A stretch of 64,000 nucleotides of DNA from Microbacterium sp. LWH3-1.2 (GCF_040675855.1 NZ_JBEGIK010000001.1:1674001-1738000), one strand, 5' to 3'. Positions 19,158 through 28,560 are shown, counted from the stretch's first letter. The notes: generated by a model not told the origin, from the sequence alone. Numbers and translations: made by a program.

Positions 19158-20563
19158 GCGTCATGGCGAACACGCAGACCATCTCCGGCTACCCCGATCT
19201 GGTCGTCACGAGTCCGTTCGACGGAGAGCCGATCGGGGCCGTCCCGCAGAACGGACCCGCCCAGCTCGACCAGATCCTCGAACGCGCCCGCACCGGGCTC
19301 CAGCTGTCGCGGTCGCTGTCGCGATTCTCGCGGCACAAGGTCCTCGCGCGTGCGTCCATGCTGCTGGGCGAGCGCGCGGAGACCGCAGCCGACCTGATCG
19401 TGCGGGAGGCGGGGAAGACGATCCGCCAGGCGCGGAAGGAGGTCGCCCGTGCGGTCATGACGCTTTCGCTCTCTGCCGACGCGGCCCGCTCCGATGCGGG
19501 GGAGGTGGTCCCGTTCGATGCGTTCGAAGGCTCGGAGAACCGGCGCGGGTGGTTCACCCGCGAGCCGCTGGGCATCATCGTCGCCATCACTCCCTACAAC
19601 GATGCGCTGAACCTCGTCGCGCACAAGCTGGGTCCGGCCATCGCCGGCGGCAACTCGGTCGTGCTCAAGCCGTCCCAGCTGACCCCGCTGACCGCGCGGT
19701 TCCTGGTCGACCTGCTGATCGACGCGGGCCTGCCCGACGAGATCATCACGGTCGTGCACGGCGACCGTGAACTGGCACAGGCGCTCATCTCGGCCCGTGA
19801 GGTGCGCATGGTGTCCTTCACCGGAGGGTTCGCCACAGGTGAAGCGATCGCCCGCAACGCAGGTCTCAAGAAGCTCGCGATGGAACTGGGCGGCAACGCC
19901 CCGGTCATCGTGTTCTCCGACGCGGACATTCCCGCCGCGGTCGAGGCGTGCGTGTCCGGCGCATTCTGGGCGGCCGGGCAGAACTGCGTGGGGGCGCAGC
20001 GCATCCTCGTGCAGAGCGCAGTGTACGAAGAGTTCCGTGACCGGTTCGCGGCGCAGACGATCGTCCTCAGCGCCGGCGACCCCCGCGACGAGACCACCGA
20101 CGTCGGCCCGATGATCTCCGTCGCGTCCGCGGAAGCCGCCGAGCGTCTCGTGGACGACGCGGTGGCCGCGGGAGGCCGCGTGCTGGCGGGGCACCGCCGG
20201 GAAGGCGCCGTCTACTGGCCGACCGTCGTCGAAGGGGTGCCGTTCTCGTGCGAGCTGTGGGCCGACGAGGCGTTCGCACCCGTGGTCGTCCTCTCGCCCT
20301 TCGAGACCGAGGACCAGGCGATCGCGCAGGCGAACGAGATCGACTACGCGCTGCACGCGGCGACCTTCACCCGCGACATCACGCGGGCGCTGCGGGTGGC
20401 GGAGCAGCTGGAGGCCGGGGGTGTGATGATCAACGACTCCTCCGACTACCGGGTCGACAGCATGCCCTTCGGTGGGGCGAAGTACGGCAGCATGGGCCGC
20501 GAGGGCGTGCGATTCGCATACGAGGAGATGACCCAGCCCAAGGTCGTCTGCATCAACGCATGA
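19154..20563 (+). CDS. NAD(P)-dependent aldehyde dehydrogenase, possible aspartate-semialdehyde oxidase
   Basis: A 469-residue aldehyde dehydrogenase with catalytic C278 in GQNCVG and general base E244 in [21 protein letters not shown] binds cofactor and [10 protein letters not shown] is the glycine-rich loop. The sequence resembles the succinate-semialdehyde / glyceraldehyde-3-phosphate branch. The GTG start overlaps the previous stop (GTGA), and the stop overlaps the aspartase ATG. Between a homoserine-dehydrogenase-like enzyme and an aspartase, the simplest substrate is L-aspartate 4-semialdehyde, oxidised to L-aspartate without phosphorylation. This substrate is inferred from order alone. 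Confidence 0.9.
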   Translation: MSVMANTQTISGYPDLVVTSPFDGEPIGAVPQNGPAQLDQILERARTGLQLSRSLSRFSRHKVLARASMLLGERAETAADLIVREAGKTIRQARKEVARAVMTLSLSADAARSDAGEVVPFDAFEGSENRRGWFTREPLGIIVAITPYNDALNLVAHKLGPAIAGGNSVVLKPSQLTPLTARFLVDLLIDAGLPDEIITVVHGDRELAQALISAREVRMVSFTGGFATGEAIARNAGLKKLAMELGGNAPVIVFSDADIPAAVEACVSGAFWAAGQNCVGAQRILVQSAVYEEFRDRFAAQTIVLSAGDPRDETTDVGPMISVASAEAAERLVDDAVAAGGRVLAGHRREGAVYWPTVVEGVPFSCELWADEAFAPVVVLSPFETEDQAIAQANEIDYALHAATFTRDITRALRVAEQLEAGGVMINDSSDYRVDSMPFGGAKYGSMGREGVRFAYEEMTQPKVVCINA

Positions 20564-21939
20564 GCACACTCGCCACCCGACTCGAGCGCGATTCGCTCGG
20601 CGAGCTGGCGGTGCCGGCCGAGGCCTATTGGGGCGTGCACACGGCCCGCGCCCAGGAGAACTTCACGATCAGCGGCACGCCGATCTCGCGGCATCCCGAT
20701 CTCGTCGACGCCCTTGTCACCGTGAAGGATGCTGCTGCCGCCGCCAACCACGAGCTCGGGCTGCTGCCGGCGGGCGTGGCGGAGGCCATCGCCGTCGCGT
20801 GCCGGAGGGTGCGCGCCGGTGAGCTGCACGACCAGTTCTGCGTCGACGTCCTGCAGGGCGGTGCGGGGACCAGCACGAACATGAACGCCAACGAGGTGAT
20901 CGCCAACGCCGCCCTGGAGCACCTGGGGCTGCCGCGCGGCCGCTACGACGTCGTGCACCCGATCAACGACGTGAACCGGAGCCAATCGACCAACGACGTC
21001 TACCCGACCGCGGTCAAGATCGCCGTGGCGAAGGGCCTCTTGCGGCTGGTGCCGGAGCTGGAGGACCTGGCCGAGGCGTTCGAAGAGCGAAGCGCCGCGT
21101 TCGGCGCCATCGTCAAGATCGGCCGGACCCAGCTCCAGGACGCCGTGCCGATGACCCTCGGCGACGAGTTCGCCGCGTTCGCGGTCGCCATCCGCGAAGA
21201 CGTGGTGCGCATCGGCGACACAGTGCCGCTGCTGCTGGAATGCAGCCTCGGCGGCACCGCCGTGGGCACCGGCGTGACCGCTCCGGCAGGCTATCGGGAT
21301 GTCGCCCTCGAGCGACTCCGCGAGGGTTCCGGGCTTCCGCTGACTCCGGCGGCGCACCTGTTCGAAGCCAGCTGGGATGTCAGCGCCTTCCTGCAGTCCT
21401 CCGCGGTGCTGCGCCGCACGGCGATCAAGCTGTCGAAGATCAGCAACGACCTCCGGCTGCTCGCCAGTGGTCCGCAGGCGGGTCTCGGCGAGATCCGCCT
21501 CCCCGCCCGCCAAGCCGGGTCGTCGATCATGCCGGGGAAGGTCAACCCGGTCATTCCCGAAGTGATGAACCAGATCGCCTTCGCGGTCATGGGGGCCGAC
21601 GTCACGATCGGCGTCGCCGCCGAGGGCGGCCAGCTGCAGCTGAACGCCTTCGAGCCGATCATCGCGCACTCGCTCCTGCAATCGCTGAGCTGGGTGACCA
21701 ACGGCGTCTCGGCGCTGCGCCGGTTCTGCGTGGAGGGCATCGAAGCGAACGACACCGTGCTCGCGCGCTACGTGGCGTCGTCTGTCGGCAGCGTGACCGC
21801 CCTGGTGCCGTCCATCGGCTACGAGGCGGCCGCCCGGGCGGCTCAGTACGCGCTTCGCACCGGCATCCCGATCGCCGATGCGGTGTCGCAGCACACCGGA
21901 CTGTCGCGGGAAGAGGCGGCTGCGCTCTTGGCGCACTGA
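20560..21939 (+). CDS. Aspartate ammonia-lyase (aspartase) or close relative
   Basis: A 459-residue member of the aspartase/fumarase superfamily. The signature [12 protein letters not shown] (319-330) carries the catalytic serine loop; [14 protein letters not shown] (100-113) and STNDVYPTA (143-151) are substrate loops. The absence of a proline after the TNMN loop and the overall spacing favour aspartase over fumarase C, but this is judged by eye. It would deaminate L-aspartate to fumarate and feed the TCA cycle, ending the proposed homoserine route. Its ATG overlaps the previous stop. A hairpin terminator follows. Confidence 0.87.
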   Translation: MSTLATRLERDSLGELAVPAEAYWGVHTARAQENFTISGTPISRHPDLVDALVTVKDAAAAANHELGLLPAGVAEAIAVACRRVRAGELHDQFCVDVLQGGAGTSTNMNANEVIANAALEHLGLPRGRYDVVHPINDVNRSQSTNDVYPTAVKIAVAKGLLRLVPELEDLAEAFEERSAAFGAIVKIGRTQLQDAVPMTLGDEFAAFAVAIREDVVRIGDTVPLLLECSLGGTAVGTGVTAPAGYRDVALERLREGSGLPLTPAAHLFEASWDVSAFLQSSAVLRRTAIKLSKISNDLRLLASGPQAGLGEIRLPARQAGSSIMPGKVNPVIPEVMNQIAFAVMGADVTIGVAAEGGQLQLNAFEPIIAHSLLQSLSWVTNGVSALRRFCVEGIEANDTVLARYVASSVGSVTALVPSIGYEAAARAAQYALRTGIPIADAVSQHTGLSREEAAALLAH

Positions 21940-21944
21940 GGTGC

Positions 21945-21972
21945 GCTGCCGCCCGGACTCCCGGGCGGCAGC
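21945..21972. terminator. Bidirectional hairpin between convergent genes
   Basis: A perfect 12-bp stem (21945-21956 with 21961-21972, GCTGCCGCCCGG) and a four-base loop fill the 34-bp gap between the aspartase and the Lrp/AsnC gene stops. Confidence 0.75.
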
Positions 21973-21973
21973 G

Positions 21974-22417
21974 TCACCGCCGGTCGATCGCCCGCGACAG
22001 CGAGATCGCGGTCACGGTGTCGGCCACGCCCGGCAGGGCGGCGATCTGCTCCCAGATCTGGCCCACGCGATCCATCGAGTCCGCTTCCAGCGTCACGAAG
22101 AGGTCGTACGCCCCCGACAGCACGTCGCAGCGGGTGACCTCCGGGATGCCGCGCAACGCAGCGATCACCCGATCGTCTCGCATGCGGTCGACGCGGTAGA
22201 CCATGACCATCGCGGTCACGCGTGGCCGCGACGCGGCGCCCCGGAGGACGGTGTAGCCGGCGATGACGCCGTCGCGCTCCATGCGTTCGATGCGCTGCCG
22301 CACCGCGTTGCGCGACAGGTGCACCTGGGCTGCCAGGGTGACCATGGGCAGCCTCGCATCCGCGGTCAACGCTGCGAGCAGCTGCTGGTCGATGTCGTCC
22401 AGGTGCGATGCGGCCAC
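21974..22417 (-). CDS. Lrp/AsnC-family transcriptional regulator
   Basis: A 147-residue feast/famine regulator: helix-turn-helix near residues 6-50 (LDDIDQQLLAALTADAR, LSRNAVRQRIERMERDGVIAGY) and a C-terminal RAM ligand domain (GAYDLFVTLEADSMDRV). The GTG at 22417 has CGGAGA upstream; a longer frame from a TTG at 22447 lacks a clear site. It is divergent from the Cys/Met PLP-enzyme gene with an imperfect palindrome between, so it probably regulates that gene in response to an amino acid. Confidence 0.9.
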   Translation of the reverse strand: MAASHLDDIDQQLLAALTADARLPMVTLAAQVHLSRNAVRQRIERMERDGVIAGYTVLRGAASRPRVTAMVMVYRVDRMRDDRVIAALRGIPEVTRCDVLSGAYDLFVTLEADSMDRVGQIWEQIAALPGVADTVTAISLSRAIDRR

Positions 22418-22432
22418 GATGTCTCCGTGCAC

Positions 22433-22456
22433 GATTGGCAATTGCAAGTGTTAATC
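22433..22456. promoter_or_regulatory. Imperfect 24-bp palindrome, Lrp/AsnC site candidate
   Basis: Outer arms GATT/AATC flank a GCAATTGC core within an AT-rich patch (GATTGGCAATTGCAAGTG..). It lies 16 bp from the regulator start and 80 bp before the PLP-enzyme gene, a typical place for a shared Lrp-type operator. Confidence 0.45.
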
Positions 22457-22537
22457 GCACACACTACCGTAGAACAGGGGCGCCGTGTCGAGCGGCGACC
22501 CCGGTATCCCGTCTCTTCGCTGGAAGTTAGGAACGCA

Positions 22538-23788
22538 ATGCCGCAACGGCCGGACCGCCGACGGGCCGACACCCTGTCGGACCTCACCCTCGCTGTGCAC
22601 GGCGGCAATCGCCTCGACTCCACGAAGGCGCTGCGCACGCCGCTGGTGATGGCGAACTCCTACGAGCTTCCCGACGATCCGAGCGACATCAGCTGGTCGG
22701 CCTCCGCGCCGGGGCTGTACACCCGCAACACGGGCGTCAACCAGGCCGGCTTGCAGGACAAGCTCGCCGCCCTCGACGGAGGCGAAGACGCTGTGGCGCT
22801 CGCATCCGGGGTCGCGGCCCTCCACGCCGTCTTCTTCACGCACGTCCGCGTCGGCGACCACGTCATCGTCAGCGATGTCACGTACGAGGCGACCTGGCGA
22901 CTGTGGACCGAACTTCTGCCACAGCGGTACGGCATCGAGGCGACGTTCGTCGACGTGGGCGATCTGGATGCGCTGCGCGCGGCCTTCCGTCCCCACACAC
23001 GGCTCGTCTGCATCGAGGCCATCGCGAACCCCACCACGAAGGTGGCGGACGTCGCAGCCATCGCGGAGATCACCCGCGCCGCCGGTGCGATCCTGATGGT
23101 GGACTCGACCTTCACGCCGCCGCCGCTCTACCGCCCGCTCGCCGACGGCGCGGATCTCGTCGTCCACTCGCTGACCAAGTACATCAACGGTCACGGCGAC
23201 GCCATGGGGGGCGCCGTGATCGGCTCGCGCGAGCTCATCGAGCCGATCAAGGCCGACGCCATGGTCGATGTCGGTGGGGTGATCTCCCCCTTCAACGCCT
23301 GGCAGATCCACCGCGGCTCGGTGACCCTCCCGCTGCGTCTCCGGCAGCACATGGCGTCGGCGCTCGCCGTTGCCGAGTTCCTCGAAGACGACTCGCGAGT
23401 CGAGTACGTCTACTATCCCGGTCTGCCTTCACACCCTGAGCATGCTCTGGCGACGCGGCAGTTCGGCGGTCGCGGATACGGCGGCATGATCGCCTTCGCC
23501 GTCGCGGGCGACCCCGACACCCAGAACCGGTTCGTCGCCAACCTCCGGCTCATCACGTCGGGCTTCTCCCTCGGGCACGACGACTCGCTGATCGTGCACA
23601 CCGGGACCGAAGGCGGTCGCGTCGCCACCTACCCGCTGCCGTTCCGCACCTTCGGCCACCTGCGCCTCTCGGTGGGCATCGAGGAGACCTCCGATCTGCT
23701 CGCCGATCTCGAAGCCGCCCTCGACGCGACGTTTCCGTCGCGAGCGCGCCGCTCACACGCCCTCGAGTCGGAGAGGATGGGCGGGTGA
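22538..23788 (+). CDS. Cys/Met-metabolism PLP-dependent enzyme (gamma-family)
   Basis: A 416-residue enzyme of the cystathionine/methionine gamma-family (fold I). The PLP lysine is K214 in HSLTKYINGHGD; D189 in MVDST stacks with the cofactor; Y61 and R63 (YTRN) bind phosphate across the dimer. The position that is Cys in classical methionine gamma-lyase (YGCT) reads YEAT (116-119), so it is not a standard methionine gamma-lyase; a C-S or homoserine-ester lyase or synthase is possible. TTAGGA lies upstream of the ATG. It is coupled by GTGA to a homocysteine S-methyltransferase, which points to methionine or S-methylmethionine metabolism. Confidence 0.85.
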   Translation: MPQRPDRRRADTLSDLTLAVHGGNRLDSTKALRTPLVMANSYELPDDPSDISWSASAPGLYTRNTGVNQAGLQDKLAALDGGEDAVALASGVAALHAVFFTHVRVGDHVIVSDVTYEATWRLWTELLPQRYGIEATFVDVGDLDALRAAFRPHTRLVCIEAIANPTTKVADVAAIAEITRAAGAILMVDSTFTPPPLYRPLADGADLVVHSLTKYINGHGDAMGGAVIGSRELIEPIKADAMVDVGGVISPFNAWQIHRGSVTLPLRLRQHMASALAVAEFLEDDSRVEYVYYPGLPSHPEHALATRQFGGRGYGGMIAFAVAGDPDTQNRFVANLRLITSGFSLGHDDSLIVHTGTEGGRVATYPLPFRTFGHLRLSVGIEETSDLLADLEAALDATFPSRARRSHALESERMGG

Positions 23789-24684
23789 TGACGTCGCGGA
23801 CACCGCCGGTGGTCGTGCTCGATGGCGGGCTCTCCAACGCCCTCGCCGAGCGCGGACACGACCTCACCGACGGCCTCTGGACCGCGCGCCTGCTGCGCGA
23901 CGCGCCTGGTGAGGTGGCTGCGGTGCACCGCGCGTATTTCGACGCGGGTGCGCGGGTCGCCACCACCGCCAGCTATCAAGCGAGCTTCGCCGGGTTCGAG
24001 CGCGCCGGAATGACCCGCCACGAGGCGAAGGATCTCATCACCCGAAGTGTGACGATCGCCCGAGAGGTGCGCGACGACGTCGCGGCGTCCGCCGGTGACG
24101 ACGCGGTCCGACTGGTCGCGGCGTCCGTGGGCCCGTACGGAGCGGTGCTCGCCGACGGATCGGAGTATCGCGGCCGCTACGGCCTGAGTCGCACCGCGCT
24201 GCGCGACTTCCACGCCCCGCGGATGGAGCTGCTGGCAAGCGCGGGCCCCGACATGTTCGCGCTCGAGACGATCCCGGATCTCGACGAGGTCTCGGTACTC
24301 CTCGATCTCGCCGACGAACTCGCGACGCCCGCGTGGCTGTCGTGCACCGTCGCTGGGGACCGGTTGCGCGACGGCCGGCCGGCAGCCGAGGCATTCGCGC
24401 TGGCCGCCGACCGTGATGGCATCGTGGCCGTGGGCGTCAACTGCTGCGCGCCGGGCGACGTGCTGCCTGCCGTGTGGTCCGCGATCGAGGCGAGCGGCAA
24501 GCCCGCCATCGCCTACCCCAACTCGGGCGAGACCTGGGATGGCGCGGCTCGTCGATGGGTCGGTGAGCCCGAGTTCGACACGGCGCTCACCACCTCCTGG
24601 GCTGAGGCGGGCGCGCGCTTCATCGGCGGATGCTGTCGTGTCGGCCCGGCGGCCATCGCCGCCATCGCGGGGGCGCTTGTGTAG
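23785..24684 (+). CDS. mmuM: Homocysteine S-methyltransferase, MmuM type
   Basis: A 299-residue S-methyltransferase domain protein without cobalamin modules. The zinc ligands are present: C220 in VNCC and the C283-C284 pair in GGCC. VVLDGGLSNAL, TTASYQASF and ALETIPDLDE are the usual barrel segments. It would move a methyl group from S-methylmethionine (or S-adenosylmethionine) to homocysteine, giving methionine. Its GTG overlaps the stop of the PLP enzyme; an ATG one codon later is also possible. The pair looks like a sulphur amino-acid salvage unit under the divergent Lrp-type regulator. Confidence 0.88.
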   Translation: MMTSRTPPVVVLDGGLSNALAERGHDLTDGLWTARLLRDAPGEVAAVHRAYFDAGARVATTASYQASFAGFERAGMTRHEAKDLITRSVTIAREVRDDVAASAGDDAVRLVAASVGPYGAVLADGSEYRGRYGLSRTALRDFHAPRMELLASAGPDMFALETIPDLDEVSVLLDLADELATPAWLSCTVAGDRLRDGRPAAEAFALAADRDGIVAVGVNCCAPGDVLPAVWSAIEASGKPAIAYPNSGETWDGAARRWVGEPEFDTALTTSWAEAGARFIGGCCRVGPAAIAAIAGALV

Positions 24685-24713
24685 CCTGAGGCCCACCGCG
24701 GAGAGGGGGACGG

Positions 24714-25631
24714 ATGCCTTCGACCATCGCTTCGTTCCCCGTGCTGGGCATCGTCCTGGCCGTCGCCTCGGCAGCCATGCTGGCCCTCGGCAACATGATG
24801 CAGGCGCGGGGAGTGCGAAGCGGCGAGGCCGGAGCCTTCGGCGCCAAGCAGTTCTTCGCGCTCCTTCGCAACAGGCCCTGGGTGATCGGCGCGCTGCTGA
24901 TCGCGGCGGCGATCCTGCTTCAGCTGGCGAGTCTCACGTTCGCACCGCTCATCGTGGTGCAACCCGTCGGGGTCGTCGCGCTCGTCTTCGCTTCGCTGCT
25001 CACCGCTCGTGCGACACACCGGAAGCCCTCCCGGAGAGAGATGCGCGCCATCGCGACGAGCGTCATCGGAGTGGGTGCTTTCGTCACCGTCGCCGCGCTC
25101 GTGAGCACCCAGCGCACCATCCAGGACCGCCAGCTCGTCGCCATCCTGCTGACGCTCGCCGTCGTGCTCTGCGTCGCGATCGTGTTGGCCGTCGTCGGGC
25201 GCGGACATCGCATGCCCGCCGTCCTGATCGTCATCGCTGCCGGCGTGTTCTCGGGGTTCGTCGCGACGCTCGGCAAGACCGTCATCCTGCGGGTGCAGAC
25301 GGTCCTCACCGCCCAGGACTACCGGTTCGACTCCTCGAACCTGCTGACGCTGGCGTGCCTCATCGGGATCGCGATCTCGGGTGGTCTGTCGATCTACCTC
25401 ATCCAGCGGGCGCACACCGTCAACTCGCCCGAAGTCGTCGTCGGCGGACTCACGGTCATCGATCCCTTCGTGGCCGTCGTGCTCGGCATCACGATCCTCG
25501 GCGAGGCGACGGGTGCGCCGGTCTGGTCGCTCCTCGTGCTGGCGGCCGCCGGCGCGGTGGCGGTGTGGGGTGTGTTCGATCTCGCCCGGGCTCAGCAGGC
25601 GAGCGTGAGCAACGCATCGCTCGAGAACTGA
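24714..25631 (+). CDS. DMT-superfamily membrane protein (EamA/NIPA-like)
   Basis: A 305-residue integral membrane protein with about nine to ten hydrophobic segments; an EamA-like repeat can be seen (ALGNMMQARGVRSGEAGA early and QRAHTVNSPEVVVGGLTVIDP late, the latter a usual signature). GAGAGGGGG precedes the ATG. It lies 29 bp after the methyltransferase gene and may be an exporter linked to it, but this could be chance. Substrate unknown. Confidence 0.82.
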   Translation: MPSTIASFPVLGIVLAVASAAMLALGNMMQARGVRSGEAGAFGAKQFFALLRNRPWVIGALLIAAAILLQLASLTFAPLIVVQPVGVVALVFASLLTARATHRKPSRREMRAIATSVIGVGAFVTVAALVSTQRTIQDRQLVAILLTLAVVLCVAIVLAVVGRGHRMPAVLIVIAAGVFSGFVATLGKTVILRVQTVLTAQDYRFDSSNLLTLACLIGIAISGGLSIYLIQRAHTVNSPEVVVGGLTVIDPFVAVVLGITILGEATGAPVWSLLVLAAAGAVAVWGVFDLARAQQASVSNASLEN

Positions 25632-25674
25632 TCCGAACGGATGCTGCGAGAGCGGAGTCGCTCCGTGGCTCGGG

Positions 25675-25696
25675 CGTTTCGACTCGCTTCGCTCGC
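25675..25696. repeat. Dispersed palindromic repeat, copy A (partial)
   Basis: CGTTTCGACTCGCTTCGCTC continues with GC; it matches the other copies at 28530 and 32620. It lies in the gap between convergent genes ending at 25631 and 25899. Confidence 0.7.
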
Positions 25697-25699
25697 AGA

Positions 25700-25726
25700 G
25701 GACCGTGCCGTTGCTCGGGACGGTCC
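25700..25726. terminator. Hairpin between convergent genes
   Basis: GGACCGTGCC (25700-25709) pairs with GGGACGGTCC (25717-25726) with one mismatch and a seven-base loop. I see no gene in the rest of 25632-25898; reading frames there look non-coding. Confidence 0.5.
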
Positions 25727-25898
25727 GTGCATCGGGGCAGCCGGCGTCGGCGAAGCCGGCGACGATATCGGCGGTCGAAGGATGGCCGCGCTGGCGCTGG
25801 TCGACGTTCCGCATGAAGGCGGCGCAGCGCATACGCCGAGCGTCGGGGAGCGCTCCGACCGCGAAGGGGCAGGGGGTCGCGGGTCGAGATTCGTCTGC

Positions 25899-27485
25899 TC
25901 ACGCTTCGGTGGAGGGAGGGCGGCGGCGCACGGGGCGTGAAGGACGGGTCGGGGGAGGGGTCGGTTGGTCGATCGGAGCGGTCGACGCGTTTCGCCTGAC
26001 TCGTTCATCGCTCCGCGACCGAGAGGGACGGAGGGGTTCGACCGTCTCGTGGGTGCGCGGGCTCGGAACGGTTGCCGACGGCGGATGAGCGGCCTCAGGA
26101 GCAGGCGCCAGCTGCGCGGGAACGGTCGCGGCCGGCTGCTTCTTGATCAGTTCCGCCACGGCGATCGGGATGCTTCCGACCGCGGCCGTCACCAGCGCAG
26201 TGAGCGCGATCGTCTGCGGTGATTCGACTCCCAGGGCGTAGGCGAGCACGGAAGGGAGGATCGCGGTGAGAATCGCGGCCATAGCCAAGGCGAGGAACCT
26301 GTTGAACTGCGTGAAGAGCCAGAAGCCGAACAGCACGGCCAGCGAAAGCCCGAAGGGGAGGAGAACCGTGCCCAGCAGCATCCCACCGCTCCACGATGCG
26401 AGGCGTTCCGCGGGCCATTCCGAGAACGCGAGACTGCCTGCCCACTGGAGCAGCAGGAGCGGCACGCAGATCAGTGCGGCCGTCAGAACGATGACGAACG
26501 TCAGCTGCATGACCAGAGTTCGGACGCTGGAGATGTAGGTCGGACGGATTTCGACGGTCGGCAGGAAGACCCGTCCCGCGTGGCGCTTGAGCGCCGTGTA
26601 CGCTTCCGTCCCGCGCATGCCCTCACGGATCTCGGTCATCTTCGCCCGAGCCTCATCCGAGATGACCATGACCTCGCTTTGCGTGATGACCTCCTCATCC
26701 GGGTCGAGCACCGTCACCTGGCGGAGCATCACGGTCATCTGCGCGAAGGACAGTCCCGACACCATCAAGCCGCCGACCAGTACCGCCTGCAGGAGGATGA
26801 GAGGGTCGCCGCGGACGACAGCATCTGAAAGCAGCAGGAACGACAGCGAGAAGTAGAGCAGCGCCGGCACGACCAGCATGTCGTTGAGGGTGCGCCTCTT
26901 GAGGCTGACGATGCCGACCAGTCCGGACTGCATGGCGGCGGCGAATGTCGTCCCGCCGACCGACGCGTTGCGAATCTGCTCCCAGGCATCGGGCCACCCT
27001 TCGTCGCCGTACTTGGCGACGTACCCGCTCTTCAGGGTGTCGTGGAAGTACCGCTCGTCGGTGGAGGCGATCGCGCGCATCAGCGCCTGCCCCTCGGCGT
27101 CGAAGGTGAACTTGAGTCCACCGATGCACCGCAGCAGGAACTTGAACTCCGACAGCGGCATGAGCTCGAGGTCTTTGAAAGCGGGCCGACCGCCGAGCCT
27201 CTCCAGCACGCTCGGCCGGCGCGCCACCATCTGCATCATCGAGCGCAAGACCTCGATCAGCACCACGGTCACCACGACGAAGATCGCCTCGAGCCAGAAT
27301 GGCTTGCCCGCACGCAGAGCGGTCGTCAGAGCGATGCCCAAGGCGACCTCGCTGGCCACGTTCCAGAAGATGCGAGCCAACGGAGAGAGGAACAGCACAT
27401 AGACGATGCCCGCGGCATACCTCGTGACGTTCAGTGCCGTCCAAGGGTCGTTCAGCCGGAGGTCGGGGGGAGTCGCTGACGTCAC
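25899..27485 (-). CDS. Orphan multi-spanning membrane protein with proline-rich tail
   Basis: A 528-residue protein I do not recognise. The GTG at 27485 has AAGGGGGA just upstream; the open frame continues further but there overlaps the neighbouring regulator gene antisense. Two or three membrane segments lie at about 20-85, a soluble stretch of about 130 residues follows (FKDLELMPLSEFKFLLRCIGG, GYVAKYGDEGWPDAWEQI), then two spans near 225-275, a charged segment with DPDEEVITQSEVMVISDEAR, and four spans near 370-490. The last 70 residues are rich in Pro, Arg, Ser and Thr. No enzyme motif is visible. It stands alone between a convergent DMT gene and an XRE regulator. Confidence 0.75.
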   Translation of the reverse strand: MTSATPPDLRLNDPWTALNVTRYAAGIVYVLFLSPLARIFWNVASEVALGIALTTALRAGKPFWLEAIFVVVTVVLIEVLRSMMQMVARRPSVLERLGGRPAFKDLELMPLSEFKFLLRCIGGLKFTFDAEGQALMRAIASTDERYFHDTLKSGYVAKYGDEGWPDAWEQIRNASVGGTTFAAAMQSGLVGIVSLKRRTLNDMLVVPALLYFSLSFLLLSDAVVRGDPLILLQAVLVGGLMVSGLSFAQMTVMLRQVTVLDPDEEVITQSEVMVISDEARAKMTEIREGMRGTEAYTALKRHAGRVFLPTVEIRPTYISSVRTLVMQLTFVIVLTAALICVPLLLLQWAGSLAFSEWPAERLASWSGGMLLGTVLLPFGLSLAVLFGFWLFTQFNRFLALAMAAILTAILPSVLAYALGVESPQTIALTALVTAAVGSIPIAVAELIKKQPAATVPAQLAPAPEAAHPPSATVPSPRTHETVEPLRPSRSRSDERVRRNASTAPIDQPTPPPTRPSRPVRRRPPSTEA

Positions 27486-27625
27486 AGCATCCCCCTTCGC
27501 GCCGCAGGATTCCGGCGGTGCACGACTCGGGCGACACCGCCGAATAGCCGCATGATATGGCGCAATCCGCCGGGCTGCCAGGGGCACGCGCACAGCGGGT
27601 GAGGACGCGCGTCGCGCACGCGATC

Positions 27626-28489
27626 TCAGCGGCCGGCGGCGATCTCCTGCGTGCCGATCACCGAGAGCAGCTGCAGCCGCTCGTAGCTCGGGGTACCGGG
27701 CGTCGCGGTGAGTACGAGAAGAGTCTGCCCCTGCTCGGGGTCGATGAGGAATTGGCATTGCATGTCCATCACGCCCACCTCGGGGTGCTGCAGGCGCTTC
27801 TCGCGGGCATGCGTCGAGCGCACCTCGTGCTCGGCCCACAGTTCGGCGAACTCCGGGCTCTCGCGCAGCAACGCAGACACCATCGCGCCGGCACGCGAGT
27901 CGGCGCCGAACTTCGCGTAGGCGGTGCGGATGTCGGCGGTGAACGCGCGCGAGTGCATCGGGTGGTCCTCGGTCGGGTAGACGTTGCGCGCCGACGGATC
28001 GACGAACCAGCGGTAGCCGACGCTGCGCAGGAAGCCCTCGAAGCGCGTCTCGTCGCCGAACAGGGCGCGGGCGGCGGGCGTCTGGGCGAGCGTCTCGCCG
28101 AGCTCGGTCATGACCTGCGCGGGAGTGTCGGCGAGGCGGTCGAGAATGCGCATGAGGCCCGGCGACACGTGCTCGCCGCGCAGCGCCCGCGCCGGCGCCG
28201 TGTGACCGGCGAGCCGGAACAGGTGGTCGCGCTCGTCGAGCGTCAGCCGCAGGCCGCGGGCGATCGCGGCGAGCATCTGCTCGGACGGCTGCGGACCGCG
28301 GGCCTGCTCCAGCTTGCTGTAATAGTCGGTCGACATGTCGCACAGCACCGCGACCTCCTCGCGCCGAAGTCCCGCCGTGCGGCGGCGCGACCCGCGCCGC
28401 AGCCCGACGTCTTCGGGCTGCAGCGCCTCGCGGCGGCGACGCAGGAAGTCGGCCAGCTGTGCTCTGTCCATCCCCTGAGTCTGCGGCAT
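27626..28489 (-). CDS. XRE-family regulator with MmyB-like ligand domain
   Basis: A 287-residue regulator: helix-turn-helix near 10-75 (LADFLRRRREAL, GLRREEVAVLCDMSTDYYSKLEQARG) and a C-terminal MmyB/MLTR-like ligand-binding domain (NVYPTEDHPMHSRAFTADIRTAY). The ATG at 28489 follows GAGGA; an ATG at 28471 preceded by CAGACT six bases before could start a leaderless form. It is on the same strand downstream of an SDR gene. Regulators of this type often sit beside and control short-chain dehydrogenases, which fits. Confidence 0.9.
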   Translation of the reverse strand: MPQTQGMDRAQLADFLRRRREALQPEDVGLRRGSRRRTAGLRREEVAVLCDMSTDYYSKLEQARGPQPSEQMLAAIARGLRLTLDERDHLFRLAGHTAPARALRGEHVSPGLMRILDRLADTPAQVMTELGETLAQTPAARALFGDETRFEGFLRSVGYRWFVDPSARNVYPTEDHPMHSRAFTADIRTAYAKFGADSRAGAMVSALLRESPEFAELWAEHEVRSTHAREKRLQHPEVGVMDMQCQFLIDPEQGQTLLVLTATPGTPSYERLQLLSVIGTQEIAAGR

Positions 28490-28529
28490 CCGTCATTCCT
28501 CATCCAGGGACTGGGGATCCCACCATTCG

Positions 28530-28560
28530 CGTTTCGACTCGCTGCGCTCGCTCAACGACC
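28530..28560. repeat. Dispersed palindromic repeat, copy B
   Basis: The sequence from CGTTTCGACTCGCTGCGCTC through GCTCAACGACC matches copies at 25675 and 32543-32651. The SDR stop codon (TGA on the minus strand, 28552-28554) lies inside it. Confidence 0.8.
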
